Below, in pieces: positions 51,247-62,691 of a stretch of 64,000 nucleotides of DNA (the first letter of the stretch is position 1; each line of letters begins with the position of its first letter). The stretch is taken from contig NZ_CP114289.2 of assembly GCF_027111315.2 (NCBI RefSeq), positions 1,364,001 through 1,428,000 of the forward strand, given 5' to 3'. The stretch comes from Flavobacterium limnophilum (GTDB taxonomy: Bacteria; Bacteroidota; Bacteroidia; Flavobacteriales; Flavobacteriaceae). Position numbers and translations under genes: made by a program. A model generated the notes under the pieces. That model saw only the letters and a list, made by a program, of their open reading frames with translations, ran no database searches and had not been told where the DNA came from.

Positions 51247-52989
51247 ATGAAAAAATTAATTTTACCCATTTTGTTGCTTGTCTTTCTTTCTTCCTGCAAC
51301 AAGAGTATAAAATCAGCCGATGGGGGAGACGACAACAAGAAATTTGATCAATACAAAGATCGTTTCATCAACTCTTTTTGGGAATTGAATCCCGATTGGG
51401 CGGCCAGCCTTGGGAATCATAAATTGGATAGCGTCTTAGTTGTTCCCGATTCCCATTTTATCAAAAAATCGCTGGATTTTGCCAACGCCAACTTGGATTC
51501 GTTGCAAAATTATAGTGTGGAAAATCTTTCGGACAACAACAAAACCGATTTCTACATGATCCAGAACCAATTGGAAAGCACGGTTTTCTCCGCCAATGAA
51601 ATGAAATCTTATGAATGGAATCCTGCGGAATACAATGTTTGCGGGGCTTTTGCCGAAATTCTCAACGGGAATTATGATTCGATCGACAATAGACTGCGCA
51701 ACTTCAGTTTGAAGATGAAGAATATCCCGGCCTATTATGAAGCCGCCAAAAAGAACATCAAGAATCCTACTTTGGAACATACCCAATTGGCCATTGAACA
51801 GAATTTAGGTGGTGCATCCGTTTTTGAAACCGACTTGGTTGCCGCCTTGGCCAAAAGCCAATTGTCGGAAGCCGAGAAAAAAACGATTTTGGACCAATCC
51901 AAAGTGGCCGTTGCTGCCATCAAATCGTATGCCGATTGGTTGAAAAAATTGGACAACAAAAGCCCGCGTTCTTTCCGTTTGGGCTCCGAATTGTATGCCA
52001 AAAAATTCAATTTCGACATTCAATCCGCTTACACTGCGGATGAAATGTATGAAAAAGCCGTGGCACACAAGAAAGAATTGCACGACGAAATGTTTGTGCT
52101 TGCCAACAAATTGTGGACAAAATATATGGGTTCGGCTCCTAAACCCACGGATAAATTGGAACTTATCAAGCAAGTCATCGACAAAGTTTCGTTGCAGCAC
52201 ACCACCCCAGAAAAATTTCAATCGGAAATAGAGAAACAAATTCCGGAATTGACCGCTTACGTAAAAGCCAAAGATTTGCTTTACATCGATCCATCGAAAC
52301 CGCTTGTTGTCCGCAAAGAGCCCGCGTATATGGCCGGAGTTGCCGGTGCTTCCATTTCGGCTGCCGGACCGTATGACAAGAATGGCAATACTTACTATAA
52401 TGTGGGCAGCATGCAAGGCTGGACTGCCGAAAGAGCCGAAAGTTATTTGAGGGAATACAATGATTACATCTTGCAGATTTTGAACATCCACGAAGCCGTT
52501 CCCGGACATTACACGCAATTGGTGTACAGCAACCAATCACCAAGCATCATCAAATCCGTTTTTGGAAATGGTGCCATGGTAGAAGGTTGGGCGGTCTATG
52601 CCGAGCGAATGATGCTGGAAAGTGGTTATAAAAATTCGGATGAAATGTGGTTGATGTATTATAAATTTCATTTGCGTGCAACCATCAACACCATTTTGGA
52701 CATCAGCGTCCACACCCGAAACATGGCCAAAGAGGATGCCATTACCATGATGACCCGAGAAGGATTCCAGCAACAAGCCGAAGCTGACGGCAAATGGAAA
52801 CGCGCTACCTTGAGCCAAGTGCAGTTGTGTTCGTATTACACGGGTTTCAACGAAATCTATGAATTGAGGGAATTGTTGAAGGAAAAAGAGGGAGCTAAAT
52901 TCAACTTGAAAGCCTTTCACGAAAAATTCTTGAGCTATGGCAGTGCTCCGGTTAAATACATCAAGGAATTGATGTTGGCGAAGGAGTAA
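51247..52989 (+). CDS. DUF885-family lipoprotein, putative metallopeptidase
   Basis: A 580-residue protein with a lipoprotein signal (LLLVFLSSCNKS). It is a largely helical DUF885 protein with the gluzincin-like motif HEAVPGHYTQ (about residue 417) and the downstream EGWAVYAERM, which supplies the third metal ligand. Together they suggest a zinc-dependent peptidase attached to the membrane. The substrate is not known. A bidirectional terminator separates it from the convergent gene. Confidence 0.9.
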   Translation: MKKLILPILLLVFLSSCNKSIKSADGGDDNKKFDQYKDRFINSFWELNPDWAASLGNHKLDSVLVVPDSHFIKKSLDFANANLDSLQNYSVENLSDNNKTDFYMIQNQLESTVFSANEMKSYEWNPAEYNVCGAFAEILNGNYDSIDNRLRNFSLKMKNIPAYYEAAKKNIKNPTLEHTQLAIEQNLGGASVFETDLVAALAKSQLSEAEKKTILDQSKVAVAAIKSYADWLKKLDNKSPRSFRLGSELYAKKFNFDIQSAYTADEMYEKAVAHKKELHDEMFVLANKLWTKYMGSAPKPTDKLELIKQVIDKVSLQHTTPEKFQSEIEKQIPELTAYVKAKDLLYIDPSKPLVVRKEPAYMAGVAGASISAAGPYDKNGNTYYNVGSMQGWTAERAESYLREYNDYILQILNIHEAVPGHYTQLVYSNQSPSIIKSVFGNGAMVEGWAVYAERMMLESGYKNSDEMWLMYYKFHLRATINTILDISVHTRNMAKEDAITMMTREGFQQQAEADGKWKRATLSQVQLCSYYTGFNEIYELRELLKEKEGAKFNLKAFHEKFLSYGSAPVKYIKELMLAKE

Positions 52990-53011
52990 ACTAAAATTAA
53001 GGACAAAAAAT

Positions 53012-53062
53012 TACCGCAGATTCGCAGATTATATTTTATGTATAAATTGTGAATTTGCGGTA
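53012..53062. terminator. Bidirectional terminator hairpin
   Basis: TACCGCAGATTCGCA (from 53012) pairs with TGTGAATTTGCGGTA (to 53062), two mismatches, with A/T runs outside. It lies between convergent genes. Confidence 0.75.
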
Positions 53063-53096
53063 TTTTTTTATGGTTTAAACAGAATGACATCTAGAG

Positions 53097-54641
53097 TTAT
53101 CTATTGCTCAACTTCGCTTTTTCCTTGATGATGTCGCTGATTTTGCGGTTTTCGATTTTGCTTTCCAGCCACGAAATGATGTCGAGGTAGAGGAAAGCCC
53201 TTTTTTCGTAGGTGTTTTTTTCGAGTTCGACAAAGCGTTCTTTTACCTTAATGAATTCTTTTTTGATGTCGCTTGGATAAATGGTGTTCAATTTTTTCAA
53301 AAAGCGGATGATTTCTTTTTGCACTTCATGCAAATCATTCATTTTTATCAAAAACTTGTAGGTGCTTATCAACTGGTTTTCCAAGTTGAAGTCCTTGCCG
53401 GATTCATAATGGGCAATCAAGCACAATAATCGAGCAAAACAAGCCAAGTCTTCCCGAACATAGAGGTTTTTGTTGTTGATGATTTTTTCCAGATAAAATA
53501 TGCATTCGTTGTATTTTTCGTTGCCAAAATAAATACTGGCAATCTTGTAGTAAAACAACATTTCGTGATGTTCGTCCAAATGTTCGCTATGGAGTTTTAT
53601 CTTTTCCAGAATTTCGGGAATCAGGTATTCGCTTTCGGCAAAAGTCCCTTCGAGAATGTGGTAATTCAGTTTGTTGTTGTACAAATACAGGAACGACAGC
53701 GAGGTGATGTTGTCGTTTACGGGAAATTGCGGATCGTTAATGGTTTCTTCCAGCATTTCCAGATATTTCTTGAAATTGGTCTTGTATTTCAACATAAACA
53801 AGGATTCCAATAAATAATGGTTTCCTTTGAGGAAAAACACGGGATTGAGGTAAATCATGTTCCTGTTGTCGTAAAAAAGAGTCACCCATTTGTGTGAATA
53901 TTTATAACACGACAAGAAATCCTGAACCAGAAAACTACGCCACAAACAAGCATTGTAATACCAGTATCTTTCCCGGAACCCAAACTTTTTCTCGTCGAAT
54001 TTAGAAATGTGTTTGTTGAAATAATTATCGATGTATTTGTACTCTTCATCACTTTTTACATAACCGGTTTTCAGCATGATGCCGTACAATTGCAGCGAAA
54101 GATTCGACAATTTGCTTGAAATGGTGTTTTTGTAATTGAGTTCCTTGGCTTGAATGACCAATTCGTCGGCGCGACCTTGAATACTTCGGGTGATGTATTG
54201 GGATTCGATTAGTTTTTCGAATTCCACAATCTCGTAAGCCATATACTTCTCGTCATTTTCCAAAGCTTGTTGTTTGGTTTTGTCCAAGATTTTCAAGCTT
54301 TGCTTGTACAAGCCCTTGTTGTAAAGGATGGCAGCGAAATCAATTTGTTCCCTTAATTGGTAGCGAATGTTTTGGCTGGGAATATTCAACCGGATGCTGA
54401 CCAATATTTGTTTGTACAAATAGGATTTCAGGTTGGATAATTGCACCTTTTTGATGACTCCGCTTTTCAATATCGTTTTTTCGTCATAGACTTCGGATTT
54501 GTCCAAAATGTTGAATAATTCGATAAATTTTGTGTTGGAACTGGTTTCGAGTCGGCTCGCAAAAATCTTGAATTGTCTTTTTTCCGATTTCGAAAGCGAT
54601 TTTATCAGTACAAATAAAGAATCTTTTTGATGGTTAGCCAT
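53097..54641 (-). CDS. Conserved uncharacterised helical-repeat protein
   Basis: A 514-residue soluble protein without signal peptide. It begins ANHQKDSLFVLIKSLSKSEKRQFKIFA and is built of helical pairs that look like degenerate TPR units (LYKQSLKILDKTKQQALENDEKYMA, in part). I recall similar proteins as conserved unknowns in Flavobacteriaceae. It is divergent from the leu-ilv operon, with 153 bases between starts, so the two may share a control region. No function assigned. Confidence 0.75.
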   Translation of the reverse strand: MANHQKDSLFVLIKSLSKSEKRQFKIFASRLETSSNTKFIELFNILDKSEVYDEKTILKSGVIKKVQLSNLKSYLYKQILVSIRLNIPSQNIRYQLREQIDFAAILYNKGLYKQSLKILDKTKQQALENDEKYMAYEIVEFEKLIESQYITRSIQGRADELVIQAKELNYKNTISSKLSNLSLQLYGIMLKTGYVKSDEEYKYIDNYFNKHISKFDEKKFGFRERYWYYNACLWRSFLVQDFLSCYKYSHKWVTLFYDNRNMIYLNPVFFLKGNHYLLESLFMLKYKTNFKKYLEMLEETINDPQFPVNDNITSLSFLYLYNNKLNYHILEGTFAESEYLIPEILEKIKLHSEHLDEHHEMLFYYKIASIYFGNEKYNECIFYLEKIINNKNLYVREDLACFARLLCLIAHYESGKDFNLENQLISTYKFLIKMNDLHEVQKEIIRFLKKLNTIYPSDIKKEFIKVKERFVELEKNTYEKRAFLYLDIISWLESKIENRKISDIIKEKAKLSNR

Positions 54642-54752
54642 TGTAAAATATAGTAATATAACTTATTGTTTTTAAAGGTGTTACAAAGTTTTTATTTGCT
54701 TTATAAACAGTATAATCCATAAAAATGAATTTTATATTCAAGTAATCAATTC

Positions 54753-54760
54753 TATTTTTG
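54753..54760 (+). promoter_or_regulatory. Candidate -7 element of the leu-ilv operon
   Basis: TATTTTTG fits TAnnTTTG and lies 34 bases before ATG 54795. The leader would be about 28 bases, too short for a T-box or leader-peptide attenuator. No TTG at -33. Confidence 0.45.
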
Positions 54761-54794
54761 TTTGAAGATGTGAAATTACATTAAATATTTTAAA

Positions 54795-55970
54795 ATGAAT
54801 AGAGAGAAAGTCCAAATTTTTGATACCACCTTAAGAGATGGTGAGCAAGTCCCAGGATGCAAATTAGATACCCATCAAAAACTCGTCATTGCAAATAGAT
54901 TGGACGAAATGGGAGTCGATGTAATTGAAGCCGGTTTTCCTGTTTCGAGTCCCGGAGATTTTTTGTCCGTTTCTGAAATAAGCAAAATTGTAAAAAATGC
55001 CACTGTTTGTGGTCTTACCAGAGCGGTTAAAAATGATATCGACGTGGCTGCGGCGGCTTTGAAAAACGCCAAGAAACCTCGTATCCATACCGGAATTGGA
55101 ACCTCAAATTCACACATCGTACACAAACTCAACACCACGAGAGAAGATATTATTGTGCGAGCAAAATATGCCGTTTCTTATGCCAAATCTTATGTTGAAG
55201 ACGTAGAGTTTTATGCAGAAGATGCCGGAAGAACCGAGAATGATTTCTTGGCTCGAGTCTGTGAGGAAGTGATAAAATCAGGAGCCACGGTATTGAATAT
55301 TCCAGACACGACAGGATACTGTTTGCCAGAAGAATATGGTGCCAAAATAAAATACTTGAAAGAAAACGTAAAAGGAATTGAAAACGTGATTATTTCATGT
55401 CATTGCCACAACGATTTGGGTATGGCTACCGCCAATTCGATTGCAGGTGTAATCAATGGTGCTAGACAAATAGAATGTACCATCAACGGAATAGGGGAAA
55501 GAGCAGGAAACACGGCACTTGAAGAAGTAGTCATGATTCTTAGACAGCACCCGTATTTGAATTTAGATACTAATATCAATGCCAGACAGCTTAACGAAAT
55601 GAGTCGTTTGGTTTCAGATAGCATGGGAATGATTGTGCAACCCAACAAAGCCATTGTGGGAGCCAACGCTTTTTCGCACAGTTCCGGAATTCACCAAGAC
55701 GGTGTCATCAAAAACAGGGAAACCTATGAAATCATGGATCCTTTGGAAGTAGGAGTCAATGAATCTTCCATCATTCTTACGGCAAGAAGCGGTAGGGCAG
55801 CCTTGGCTTACAGAGCCAAAAAAGTAGGTTATGAATTGACCAAAGTACAATTGGACATCGTATATGTAGAGTTCTTGAAATTTGCCGACATTAAAAAAGA
55901 AGTGTTAGACTCTGATATTCATCAAATTATTGAAGCTTGCAAAATTGGAAGCGACTTAATAAGAAATTAA
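54795..55970 (+). CDS. leuA: 2-isopropylmalate synthase, short form
   Basis: A 391-residue DRE-TIM enzyme: [12 protein letters not shown], the metal motif [10 protein letters not shown] and [14 protein letters not shown] are intact, and [16 protein letters not shown] marks the subdomain of isopropylmalate synthases. It condenses acetyl-CoA with 2-oxoisovalerate, the first step to leucine. The C-terminal allosteric LeuA dimer domain of about 120 residues is missing, so leucine feedback may be absent or different. Homocitrate or citramalate synthase are less likely, given the leuB neighbour. Confidence 0.9.
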   Translation: MNREKVQIFDTTLRDGEQVPGCKLDTHQKLVIANRLDEMGVDVIEAGFPVSSPGDFLSVSEISKIVKNATVCGLTRAVKNDIDVAAAALKNAKKPRIHTGIGTSNSHIVHKLNTTREDIIVRAKYAVSYAKSYVEDVEFYAEDAGRTENDFLARVCEEVIKSGATVLNIPDTTGYCLPEEYGAKIKYLKENVKGIENVIISCHCHNDLGMATANSIAGVINGARQIECTINGIGERAGNTALEEVVMILRQHPYLNLDTNINARQLNEMSRLVSDSMGMIVQPNKAIVGANAFSHSSGIHQDGVIKNRETYEIMDPLEVGVNESSIILTARSGRAALAYRAKKVGYELTKVQLDIVYVEFLKFADIKKEVLDSDIHQIIEACKIGSDLIRN

Positions 55971-56021
55971 CTAGAATCAGCTCCTGATGTTTAGTAACTT
56001 TGGACGGTAAATAAAGACAAA

Positions 56022-57137
56022 ATGAATTTAAAAATAGCAGTACTTTCAGGAGATGGCATTGGTCCAGAAGTGACTTTGCAGGCCAAAAAAGCCTTGTATG
56101 CTATTGGCGTGGTTTACAATCACGAATTTGTTTTTGAAGATGCCTACATTGGAGCCATTGCCATCGAAAAAACTGGAAAACCGCTTCCGGAACAAACCTT
56201 GAATTTGTGTAGAAACACCGATTCGATTTTGTTTGGAGCCATTGGAGACCCGAAATACGACAATGATCCGAATGCCAAAGTGCGTCCCGAGCAAGGATTA
56301 CTCAAGCTTCGCAAAGAATTGGGTTTGTTTGCCAATATTAGACCCATCAAAGCCTATCCCAAATTAATGGGTTCGTCCCCGATAAAGAAAGAAGTTTTGC
56401 AAGGAACGGATTTCGTGGTGTACCGGGAATTGAACGGGGGAATGTATTTTGGAGAAAAAACAACAAACGAAGCAGGAACTTATGCTTCGGATTTGTGTGA
56501 ATACAATGAAGACGAGATTGCAAAAATTGCCCATTTAGCCTTCAAGGCAGCACAATCCAGACGCAAAAAAGTGACCTTGGTGGACAAAGCCAACGTGATG
56601 GAAACCTCCCGTTTGTGGCGAAGAGTCGTTACCGAAATTGCCAAGGAATACCCAGAGGTAACTTTAGAATGTTTGTATGTGGACAATGCCGCGATGCAAA
56701 TCATAGTAAATCCAAGACAGTTTGACATTTTGCTGACCGATAATTTATTTGGTGATATTTTGTCTGACGAGGCCAGCGTTATTTCGGGTTCCATCGGATT
56801 GATGTCATCGGCATCCATTGGAGACAGCCATTCGTTATTCGAACCGATTCACGGTTGTTACACCGAAGCGAAAGACAAAAACATTGCCAATCCAATCGCA
56901 TCGATACTGTCTGTAGCCTTGTTGTTGGAACATTTTGGACTGATTACCGAATCCAAGAAAGTCATTGCAGCGGTAGAGAAAGCCATTCTCAGCAATGTCG
57001 TCACCGTGGATTTGAAAGTAGATTCGCAATTCGGTACCAATGAAGTAGGGGATTTTATTTCGAATTGTATCCTGAACGAAGGCGATTCTTATTTCAAGAA
57101 GGATTTTGTTCAAATAGGACAATCCACGATAGTATAA
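56022..57137 (+). CDS. leuB: 3-isopropylmalate dehydrogenase
   Basis: A 371-residue NAD-dependent decarboxylating dehydrogenase: VLSGDGIGPEVT at the start, RELNGGMYFGEK, VDKANVME and LTDNLFGDILSDEAS with the metal-binding aspartates, and EPIHG. It converts 3-isopropylmalate to 2-oxoisocaproate. It lies 51 bases after leuA; TAACTTTG at 55995-56002 in the gap is a possible internal -7 element. Confidence 0.96.
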   Translation: MNLKIAVLSGDGIGPEVTLQAKKALYAIGVVYNHEFVFEDAYIGAIAIEKTGKPLPEQTLNLCRNTDSILFGAIGDPKYDNDPNAKVRPEQGLLKLRKELGLFANIRPIKAYPKLMGSSPIKKEVLQGTDFVVYRELNGGMYFGEKTTNEAGTYASDLCEYNEDEIAKIAHLAFKAAQSRRKKVTLVDKANVMETSRLWRRVVTEIAKEYPEVTLECLYVDNAAMQIIVNPRQFDILLTDNLFGDILSDEASVISGSIGLMSSASIGDSHSLFEPIHGCYTEAKDKNIANPIASILSVALLLEHFGLITESKKVIAAVEKAILSNVVTVDLKVDSQFGTNEVGDFISNCILNEGDSYFKKDFVQIGQSTIV

Positions 57138-57182
57138 TTAAACACACAAAATTTAGGTTTCAACGAAACTAAATAAAAATAA

Positions 57183-58856
57183 ATGGAATTAAACAAATAC
57201 AGCAAAACCATCACTCAAGACGTTACCCAACCTGCGGCACAAGCAATGCTGTACGGAATTGGCTTGACCGAAGAGGATTTGAAAAAAGCTCAAGTGGGTA
57301 TTGTCAGTATGGGTTATGAAGGTAACACTTGCAACATGCACTTGAACGATTTGGCCAAAGATGTCAAAAAAGGAGTGTGGAATGCCGATTTAGTGGGCTT
57401 GATTTTCAACACCATTGGCGTAAGCGACGGAATTTCAAACGGTACAGACGGGATGCGTTATTCCTTGGTTTCCCGTGATGTAATTGCCGATTCCATCGAA
57501 ACCGTTATGGGAGCGCAATGGTATGACGGATTAATCGCCATTCCGGGTTGCGACAAAAATATGCCGGGAGCCTTAATCGCCATGGGAAGAGTGAATCGTC
57601 CATCGATCATGGTTTATGGTGGCACGATTAATTCGGGAAGATGGAAAGGCGAACACCTTAACATCGTTTCCGCATTTGAAGCTTTGGGAAAAAAATTCCA
57701 AAAAAACATTAGCGACGAAGATTTTAAGGGAGTGATTCAAAATTCTTGTCCAGGGCCAGGAGCTTGTGGCGGAATGTACACTGCAAACACTATGTCATCG
57801 GCCATCGAAGCCTTGGGTATGAGTTTGCCTTATAGTTCCTCCAATCCCGCTTTGAGCGAAGACAAAAGACGCGAATGCGACGATGCCGGAAAAGCCATCC
57901 GAATCTTGTTGGAAAAAGACATCAAGCCAAGGGACATCATGACGCGCAAAGCTTTTGAAAACGCCATTACCATCGTGGCCGTTTTGGGAGGTTCGACCAA
58001 TGCCGTGATGCATTTAATTGCCATGGCGCATTCAGTGGACATCGAAATCACCTTGACCGATTTTCAGGAAATCAGCGACAGAACACCGGTACTTGCCGAC
58101 TTGAAACCGAGCGGAAAATACATGATGGAAGATTTACACGCGGTGGGAGGAGTTCCAGCGGTAATGAAATATTTATTGAAAGAAGGATTTATCCACGGAG
58201 ACTGTTTGACCGTAACCGGAAAAACAATAGCCGAAAACTTGGCCAATGTTCCTGATTTACAAGACGGACAAGAAGTAATTCACGAGATCCAAAAAGCATT
58301 AAAATCGACTGGAAACATCCAGATTTTATACGGGAACTTAGCCTCAGAAGGTTGTGTTGCCAAAATAAGCGGAAAAGAAGGAGAATATTTTGAAGGAACA
58401 GCCGTTGTTTTCGAAAGTGAATTCGATGTCATTCCGGGTATCCAAAACGGTATGGTCAAACCGGGCGATGTAGTCGTCATTCGGTATTGTGGGCCAAAAG
58501 GTGGTCCAGGGATGCCGGAAATGCTGAAACCAACCTCTGCCATTATGGGAGCTGGATTGGGAAGCAGCGTTGCCCTGATTACAGACGGTAGATTCTCTGG
58601 AGGCTCACATGGATTCGTGGTAGGCCACGTTACACCAGAAGCTTATGACGGAGGCGGAATAGCCTTGGTTGAAAATGGGGATTTAATTACGATTGATGCC
58701 GTTAAAAACACCATCAATCTTAAGATATCTGATGCAGAATTTGCCGAAAGAAAAGCCAAATGGGTTCAACCCACCTTGAAAGCGACAAAAGGAGTTTTAC
58801 TTAAATATGCCCGATCGGTTTCGAGTGCCTCAACAGGATGTGTAACCGATAAATAG
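57183..58856 (+). CDS. ilvD: Dihydroxy-acid dehydratase
   Basis: A 557-residue iron-sulfur dehydratase: [22 protein letters not shown] and [17 protein letters not shown] supply cluster cysteines, and the C-terminal [18 protein letters not shown] is canonical. It makes 2-oxoisovalerate and 2-oxo-3-methylvalerate for valine, isoleucine and leucine. The length is normal. It lies 45 bases after leuB. Confidence 0.97.
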   Translation: MELNKYSKTITQDVTQPAAQAMLYGIGLTEEDLKKAQVGIVSMGYEGNTCNMHLNDLAKDVKKGVWNADLVGLIFNTIGVSDGISNGTDGMRYSLVSRDVIADSIETVMGAQWYDGLIAIPGCDKNMPGALIAMGRVNRPSIMVYGGTINSGRWKGEHLNIVSAFEALGKKFQKNISDEDFKGVIQNSCPGPGACGGMYTANTMSSAIEALGMSLPYSSSNPALSEDKRRECDDAGKAIRILLEKDIKPRDIMTRKAFENAITIVAVLGGSTNAVMHLIAMAHSVDIEITLTDFQEISDRTPVLADLKPSGKYMMEDLHAVGGVPAVMKYLLKEGFIHGDCLTVTGKTIAENLANVPDLQDGQEVIHEIQKALKSTGNIQILYGNLASEGCVAKISGKEGEYFEGTAVVFESEFDVIPGIQNGMVKPGDVVVIRYCGPKGGPGMPEMLKPTSAIMGAGLGSSVALITDGRFSGGSHGFVVGHVTPEAYDGGGIALVENGDLITIDAVKNTINLKISDAEFAERKAKWVQPTLKATKGVLLKYARSVSSASTGCVTDK

Positions 58857-58972
58857 TGTTCAGTTGGCAGTTTTAGTTTAGCAGATTACAGTTTTAAAAT
58901 AATATAATAAAATCCCTTTGCCAATATCGGCTCCATGCCAAGACGTGGTTGGGGAGAGGAAAAAAAATAATA

Positions 58973-60670
58973 ATGGAAAATAATAAAATATCAGGCGCAG
59001 AAGCCGTTATTAGATGCTTGTTAGCTGAAGGAGTTGACTTGGTTTATGGATATCCAGGTGGAGCCATAATGCCGGTTTATGACGAATTATATAAATTTCA
59101 AGATCAATTGCACCACGTATTGGTGCGCCACGAACAAGGAGCGGCCCATGCTGCCCAAGGTTATGCCAGAGCCACCGGAAAAGTGGGTGTTGCCATTGCC
59201 ACTTCTGGACCGGGAGCCACCAATTTAGTTACAGGAATAGCCGATGCCCAAATCGATTCCACTCCCTTGGTTTGCATTACGGGTCAGGTTGGAAAACATT
59301 TATTGGGTTCGGATGCTTTTCAAGAAACGGACATCATCGGAATTTCGACTCCGGTAACCAAATGGAATTACCAGGTTACCGAAGCCCACGAAATACCTGA
59401 AATCATCGCCAAAGCTTTTTTTATCGCCAGATCAGGCCGTCCAGGTCCCGTTTTGATCGATATTACCAAAAATGCCCAATTCGATAAATTTGATTTCAGT
59501 TATGAAAAATGCACCGGAATTAGAAGTTACTTTCCTAAACCGGCGTTGAATCTTCAAAAAGTACAAGAAGCAGCAGATATAATCAACAATGCCAAAAAGC
59601 CATTCATTGTTTTTGGTCAAGGCATCATATTAAGTGAAGCAGAAGCACAACTAAAACGATTTGTTGAAAAATCAGGAATTCCTGCTGCTTGGACTATTTT
59701 AGGACTTTCGGCTTTGCCAACAGAGCATCCGTTGAATGTTGGAATGGTGGGAATGCACGGTAATTACGGTCCTAATTTATTGACCAACGAATGCGATGTC
59801 TTGATTGCGCTCGGAATGCGTTTTGACGACCGTGTTACCGGAAATTTGGCCACTTACGCCAAACAAGCCAAGGTAATCCATTTCGAAATTGATCCATCGG
59901 AAGTGGATAAAAACGTAAAAACATCGGTTGCCGTTTTGGCTGATGTCAAAGAAGCCTTGACTGCCTTGATTCCGTTAATCGACAAAAAATCACATGATTC
60001 TTGGCACAATGAGTTCAAGGAAAAATACAAAATAGAACTGGATGCTGTCATCAATGAAGAGCTGAAACCAACGAATGGCAAAGGAATTTCGATGGGAGAA
60101 ACCATAGAAATGATCAACAAACACTCGAAAGGGGATGCGATAATTGTTTCTGATGTTGGACAACACCAAATGTTTGCCTGCCGTTATGCCAAATTCAATT
60201 CATCCAAAAGTAACGTTACTTCGGGTGGATTGGGAACAATGGGATTTGCCTTGCCTGCGGCCATTGGTGCCAAAATGGGAATGCCGGAACGCGAAGTGGT
60301 AGCCATCATTGGAGACGGAGGTTTTCAAATGAACATTCAAGAATTGGGAACTATTTTTCAAACCAAAGTTCCCGTGAAAATCGTGGTTTTGAACAACGAA
60401 TTTTTGGGTATGGTTCGCCAATGGCAAGAATTATTTTTCGACAATCGTTATGCATCCACCAAAATGACAAATCCCAATTTTATTGCCATTGCCGAAGGAT
60501 ACCACATCAAATCCAGAAAAGTGACCCAAAGAGAAGATTTGGATGCTGCCGTTGCCGAAATGTTGGCTTCGAAAGATTCTTACTTCCTGGAAGTTATGGT
60601 AGAAAAAGAAAACAATGTATTCCCAATGATTCCTACAGGAGCTTCGGTTTCTGATATGCGATTAAGTTAA
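58973..60670 (+). CDS. ilvB: Acetolactate synthase large subunit
   Basis: A 565-residue ThDP/FAD enzyme read from ATG 58973; a TTG at 58949 would add eight residues without support. It has GYPGGAIMPVYDEL, RHEQGAAHAAQGYARATGKVG (in part) with the catalytic glutamate, and the ThDP motif GDGGFQMNIQEL..NN. It condenses pyruvate to acetolactate or with 2-oxobutyrate to acetohydroxybutyrate. The gap from ilvD is 116 bases with CAGTGTTCAG-like simple sequence. Confidence 0.96.
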   Translation: MENNKISGAEAVIRCLLAEGVDLVYGYPGGAIMPVYDELYKFQDQLHHVLVRHEQGAAHAAQGYARATGKVGVAIATSGPGATNLVTGIADAQIDSTPLVCITGQVGKHLLGSDAFQETDIIGISTPVTKWNYQVTEAHEIPEIIAKAFFIARSGRPGPVLIDITKNAQFDKFDFSYEKCTGIRSYFPKPALNLQKVQEAADIINNAKKPFIVFGQGIILSEAEAQLKRFVEKSGIPAAWTILGLSALPTEHPLNVGMVGMHGNYGPNLLTNECDVLIALGMRFDDRVTGNLATYAKQAKVIHFEIDPSEVDKNVKTSVAVLADVKEALTALIPLIDKKSHDSWHNEFKEKYKIELDAVINEELKPTNGKGISMGETIEMINKHSKGDAIIVSDVGQHQMFACRYAKFNSSKSNVTSGGLGTMGFALPAAIGAKMGMPEREVVAIIGDGGFQMNIQELGTIFQTKVPVKIVVLNNEFLGMVRQWQELFFDNRYASTKMTNPNFIAIAEGYHIKSRKVTQREDLDAAVAEMLASKDSYFLEVMVEKENNVFPMIPTGASVSDMRLS

Positions 60671-60675
60671 AAATT

Positions 60676-61200
60676 ATGGAAAATAAAACATTCACTATTT
60701 CTGTTTATTCAGAAAACAACGTTGGCCTACTCAATAGAATATCCGGTATATTCTTGAAACGCCATATTAATATATTGAGCCTAAATGTATCCGAATCAGA
60801 AATTGAAAACGTTTCTCGTTTCGTAATCGTGGTCAACACCACCGAAAAATGGGTACAAAACATTGTAGGCCAGATCGAAAAACAAATCGAAGTCATCAAG
60901 GCTTTTTATCATATCGATGAAGAAACCATTTTCCTTGAAAGTGCGATTTTCAAAATAGAATCCAGCTTATTGTTTGACGAAAGACAAATCCAGAACATTA
61001 TCAAAGAAAGTCATTCGGAAATCGTGACCGTGTCCAGGGACTTTTTCGTGATATCAAAATCGGGAAAACGTTCTGAAATCAACGACTTGTACAATAAACT
61101 AAAACCTTTCGGCATCATGCAGTTTGTACGCTCCGGAAGAATATCGGTTTCCAAGCAAAAAATGGAAATCTCGACCTTATTAGAAGAACTAAAACAATAA
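60676..61200 (+). CDS. ilvN: Acetolactate synthase small subunit
   Basis: A 174-residue regulatory subunit: an N-terminal ACT domain (FTISVYSENNVGLLNRISGIF) that binds valine and a C-terminal half that contacts the large subunit (SGKRSEINDLYNKLKPFGI). It lies five bases after ilvB. Feedback by valine is expected from the family. Confidence 0.94.
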   Translation: MENKTFTISVYSENNVGLLNRISGIFLKRHINILSLNVSESEIENVSRFVIVVNTTEKWVQNIVGQIEKQIEVIKAFYHIDEETIFLESAIFKIESSLLFDERQIQNIIKESHSEIVTVSRDFFVISKSGKRSEINDLYNKLKPFGIMQFVRSGRISVSKQKMEISTLLEELKQ

Positions 61201-61215
61201 ATAAATACTTAAAAA

Positions 61216-62691
61216 ATGGCAAATTATTTCAATTCATTACCACTTAGATTACAATTAGAACAATTAGGCGTTTGCGAATTTATGGATCAGTCCGAATTTG
61301 CAGATGGAATAGAAGCACTTAAAGGAAAAAAAGTAGTTATCGTAGGTTGCGGAGCTCAAGGTTTGAACCAAGGTTTGAACATGAGAGATTCAGGTCTAGA
61401 TATTTCTTATGCTTTGCGTGCTGAAGCGATTGCCCAAAAAAGAGCTTCTTTCATGAATGCTGCCGACAATGGTTTCAAAGTGGGTACTTATGAAGAATTA
61501 ATCCCAACTGCTGATTTGGTTTGCAACCTTACACCAGACAAACAACACACAGCGGTAGTAACTGCCATCATGCCTTTGATGAAACAAGGTTCCACTTTGG
61601 CTTACTCACACGGTTTCAACATCGTGGAAGAAGGAATGCAAATTCGTAAAGACATCACGGTTATCATGTGTGCTCCTAAATGTCCAGGATCTGAAGTTCG
61701 TGAAGAATACAAAAGAGGTTTTGGTGTACCAACCTTGATTGCGGTTCACCCTGAAAATGATCCAAATGGTTTTGGTTTGGCTCAAGCCAAAGCGTATGCA
61801 GTTGCAACAGGAGGAAATAGAGCAGGAGTATTGCGTTCTTCTTTCGTGGCTGAAGTAAAATCAGACTTAATGGGAGAGCAAACCATTCTTTGCGGATTGT
61901 TGCAAACAGGTTCTATCTTGTGTTTCGACAAAATGGTTGCCGAAGGTGTAGATGCTGGATATGCTTCAAAATTAATCCAATACGGATGGGAAACTATCAC
62001 TGAAGGATTGAAATATGGTGGCATCACCAACATGATGGACAGATTGTCCAATCCTGCCAAAATTGCAGCATTTAAAGTTGCCGATGAATTGAAAGACATC
62101 ATGCGTCCGTTGTTTCAAAAGCACATGGATGACATCATCTCTGGACACTTCTCCAAAACAATGATGGAAGACTGGGCTAACGACGACAAAAACTTGTTGG
62201 CTTGGAGAGCAGCTACAGGAGATACTAATTTCGAAAAAACTCCAGCCGGTGATTTTGAAATTTCAGAACAAGAATACTACGATAATGGAGTATTGATGGT
62301 AGCCATGGTAAAAGCGGGTGTTGAATTGGCTTTCGAAGCAATGACTGATTCAGGAATTATCGAAGAGTCTGCTTACTATGAGTCATTACACGAAACTCCG
62401 TTAATTGCCAACACTATCGCAAGAAAAAAATTATTCGAAATGAACCGTGTAATTTCTGACACTGCCGAGTACGGATGTTATTTGTTCGATCACGCTTGTA
62501 AACCATTAATCGCCGATTACGTGAAAAACGCACCTAGCAACTTGGTAGGTCGTCCATTCAATGACGGAAGCAACGGAGTTGACAACAAAGAATTGATTGA
62601 AGTGAATTCCATCATCAGAAATCACCCAGTTGAAGAAGTTGGAGCTTGGTTGAGAGAATCAATGACGGCAATGAAAAAAATTGTTGGATAA
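61216..62691 (+). CDS. ilvC: Ketol-acid reductoisomerase (class II)
   Basis: A 491-residue enzyme, the long class II form with a duplicated knotted C-terminal domain. [21 protein letters not shown] is the NADPH-binding motif, and [27 protein letters not shown] and [14 protein letters not shown] sequences carry metal ligands. It converts acetolactate to dihydroxyisovalerate for ilvD. It is last in the operon, 15 bases after ilvN. Confidence 0.97.
   Translation: MANYFNSLPLRLQLEQLGVCEFMDQSEFADGIEALKGKKVVIVGCGAQGLNQGLNMRDSGLDISYALRAEAIAQKRASFMNAADNGFKVGTYEELIPTADLVCNLTPDKQHTAVVTAIMPLMKQGSTLAYSHGFNIVEEGMQIRKDITVIMCAPKCPGSEVREEYKRGFGVPTLIAVHPENDPNGFGLAQAKAYAVATGGNRAGVLRSSFVAEVKSDLMGEQTILCGLLQTGSILCFDKMVAEGVDAGYASKLIQYGWETITEGLKYGGITNMMDRLSNPAKIAAFKVADELKDIMRPLFQKHMDDIISGHFSKTMMEDWANDDKNLLAWRAATGDTNFEKTPAGDFEISEQEYYDNGVLMVAMVKAGVELAFEAMTDSGIIEESAYYESLHETPLIANTIARKKLFEMNRVISDTAEYGCYLFDHACKPLIADYVKNAPSNLVGRPFNDGSNGVDNKELIEVNSIIRNHPVEEVGAWLRESMTAMKKIVG

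Noticed and set aside
54642..54794. T-box or leader-peptide attenuator before leuA
   Set aside because: The expected leader from the -7 element is about 28 bases, with no leucine-codon run and no terminator stem.
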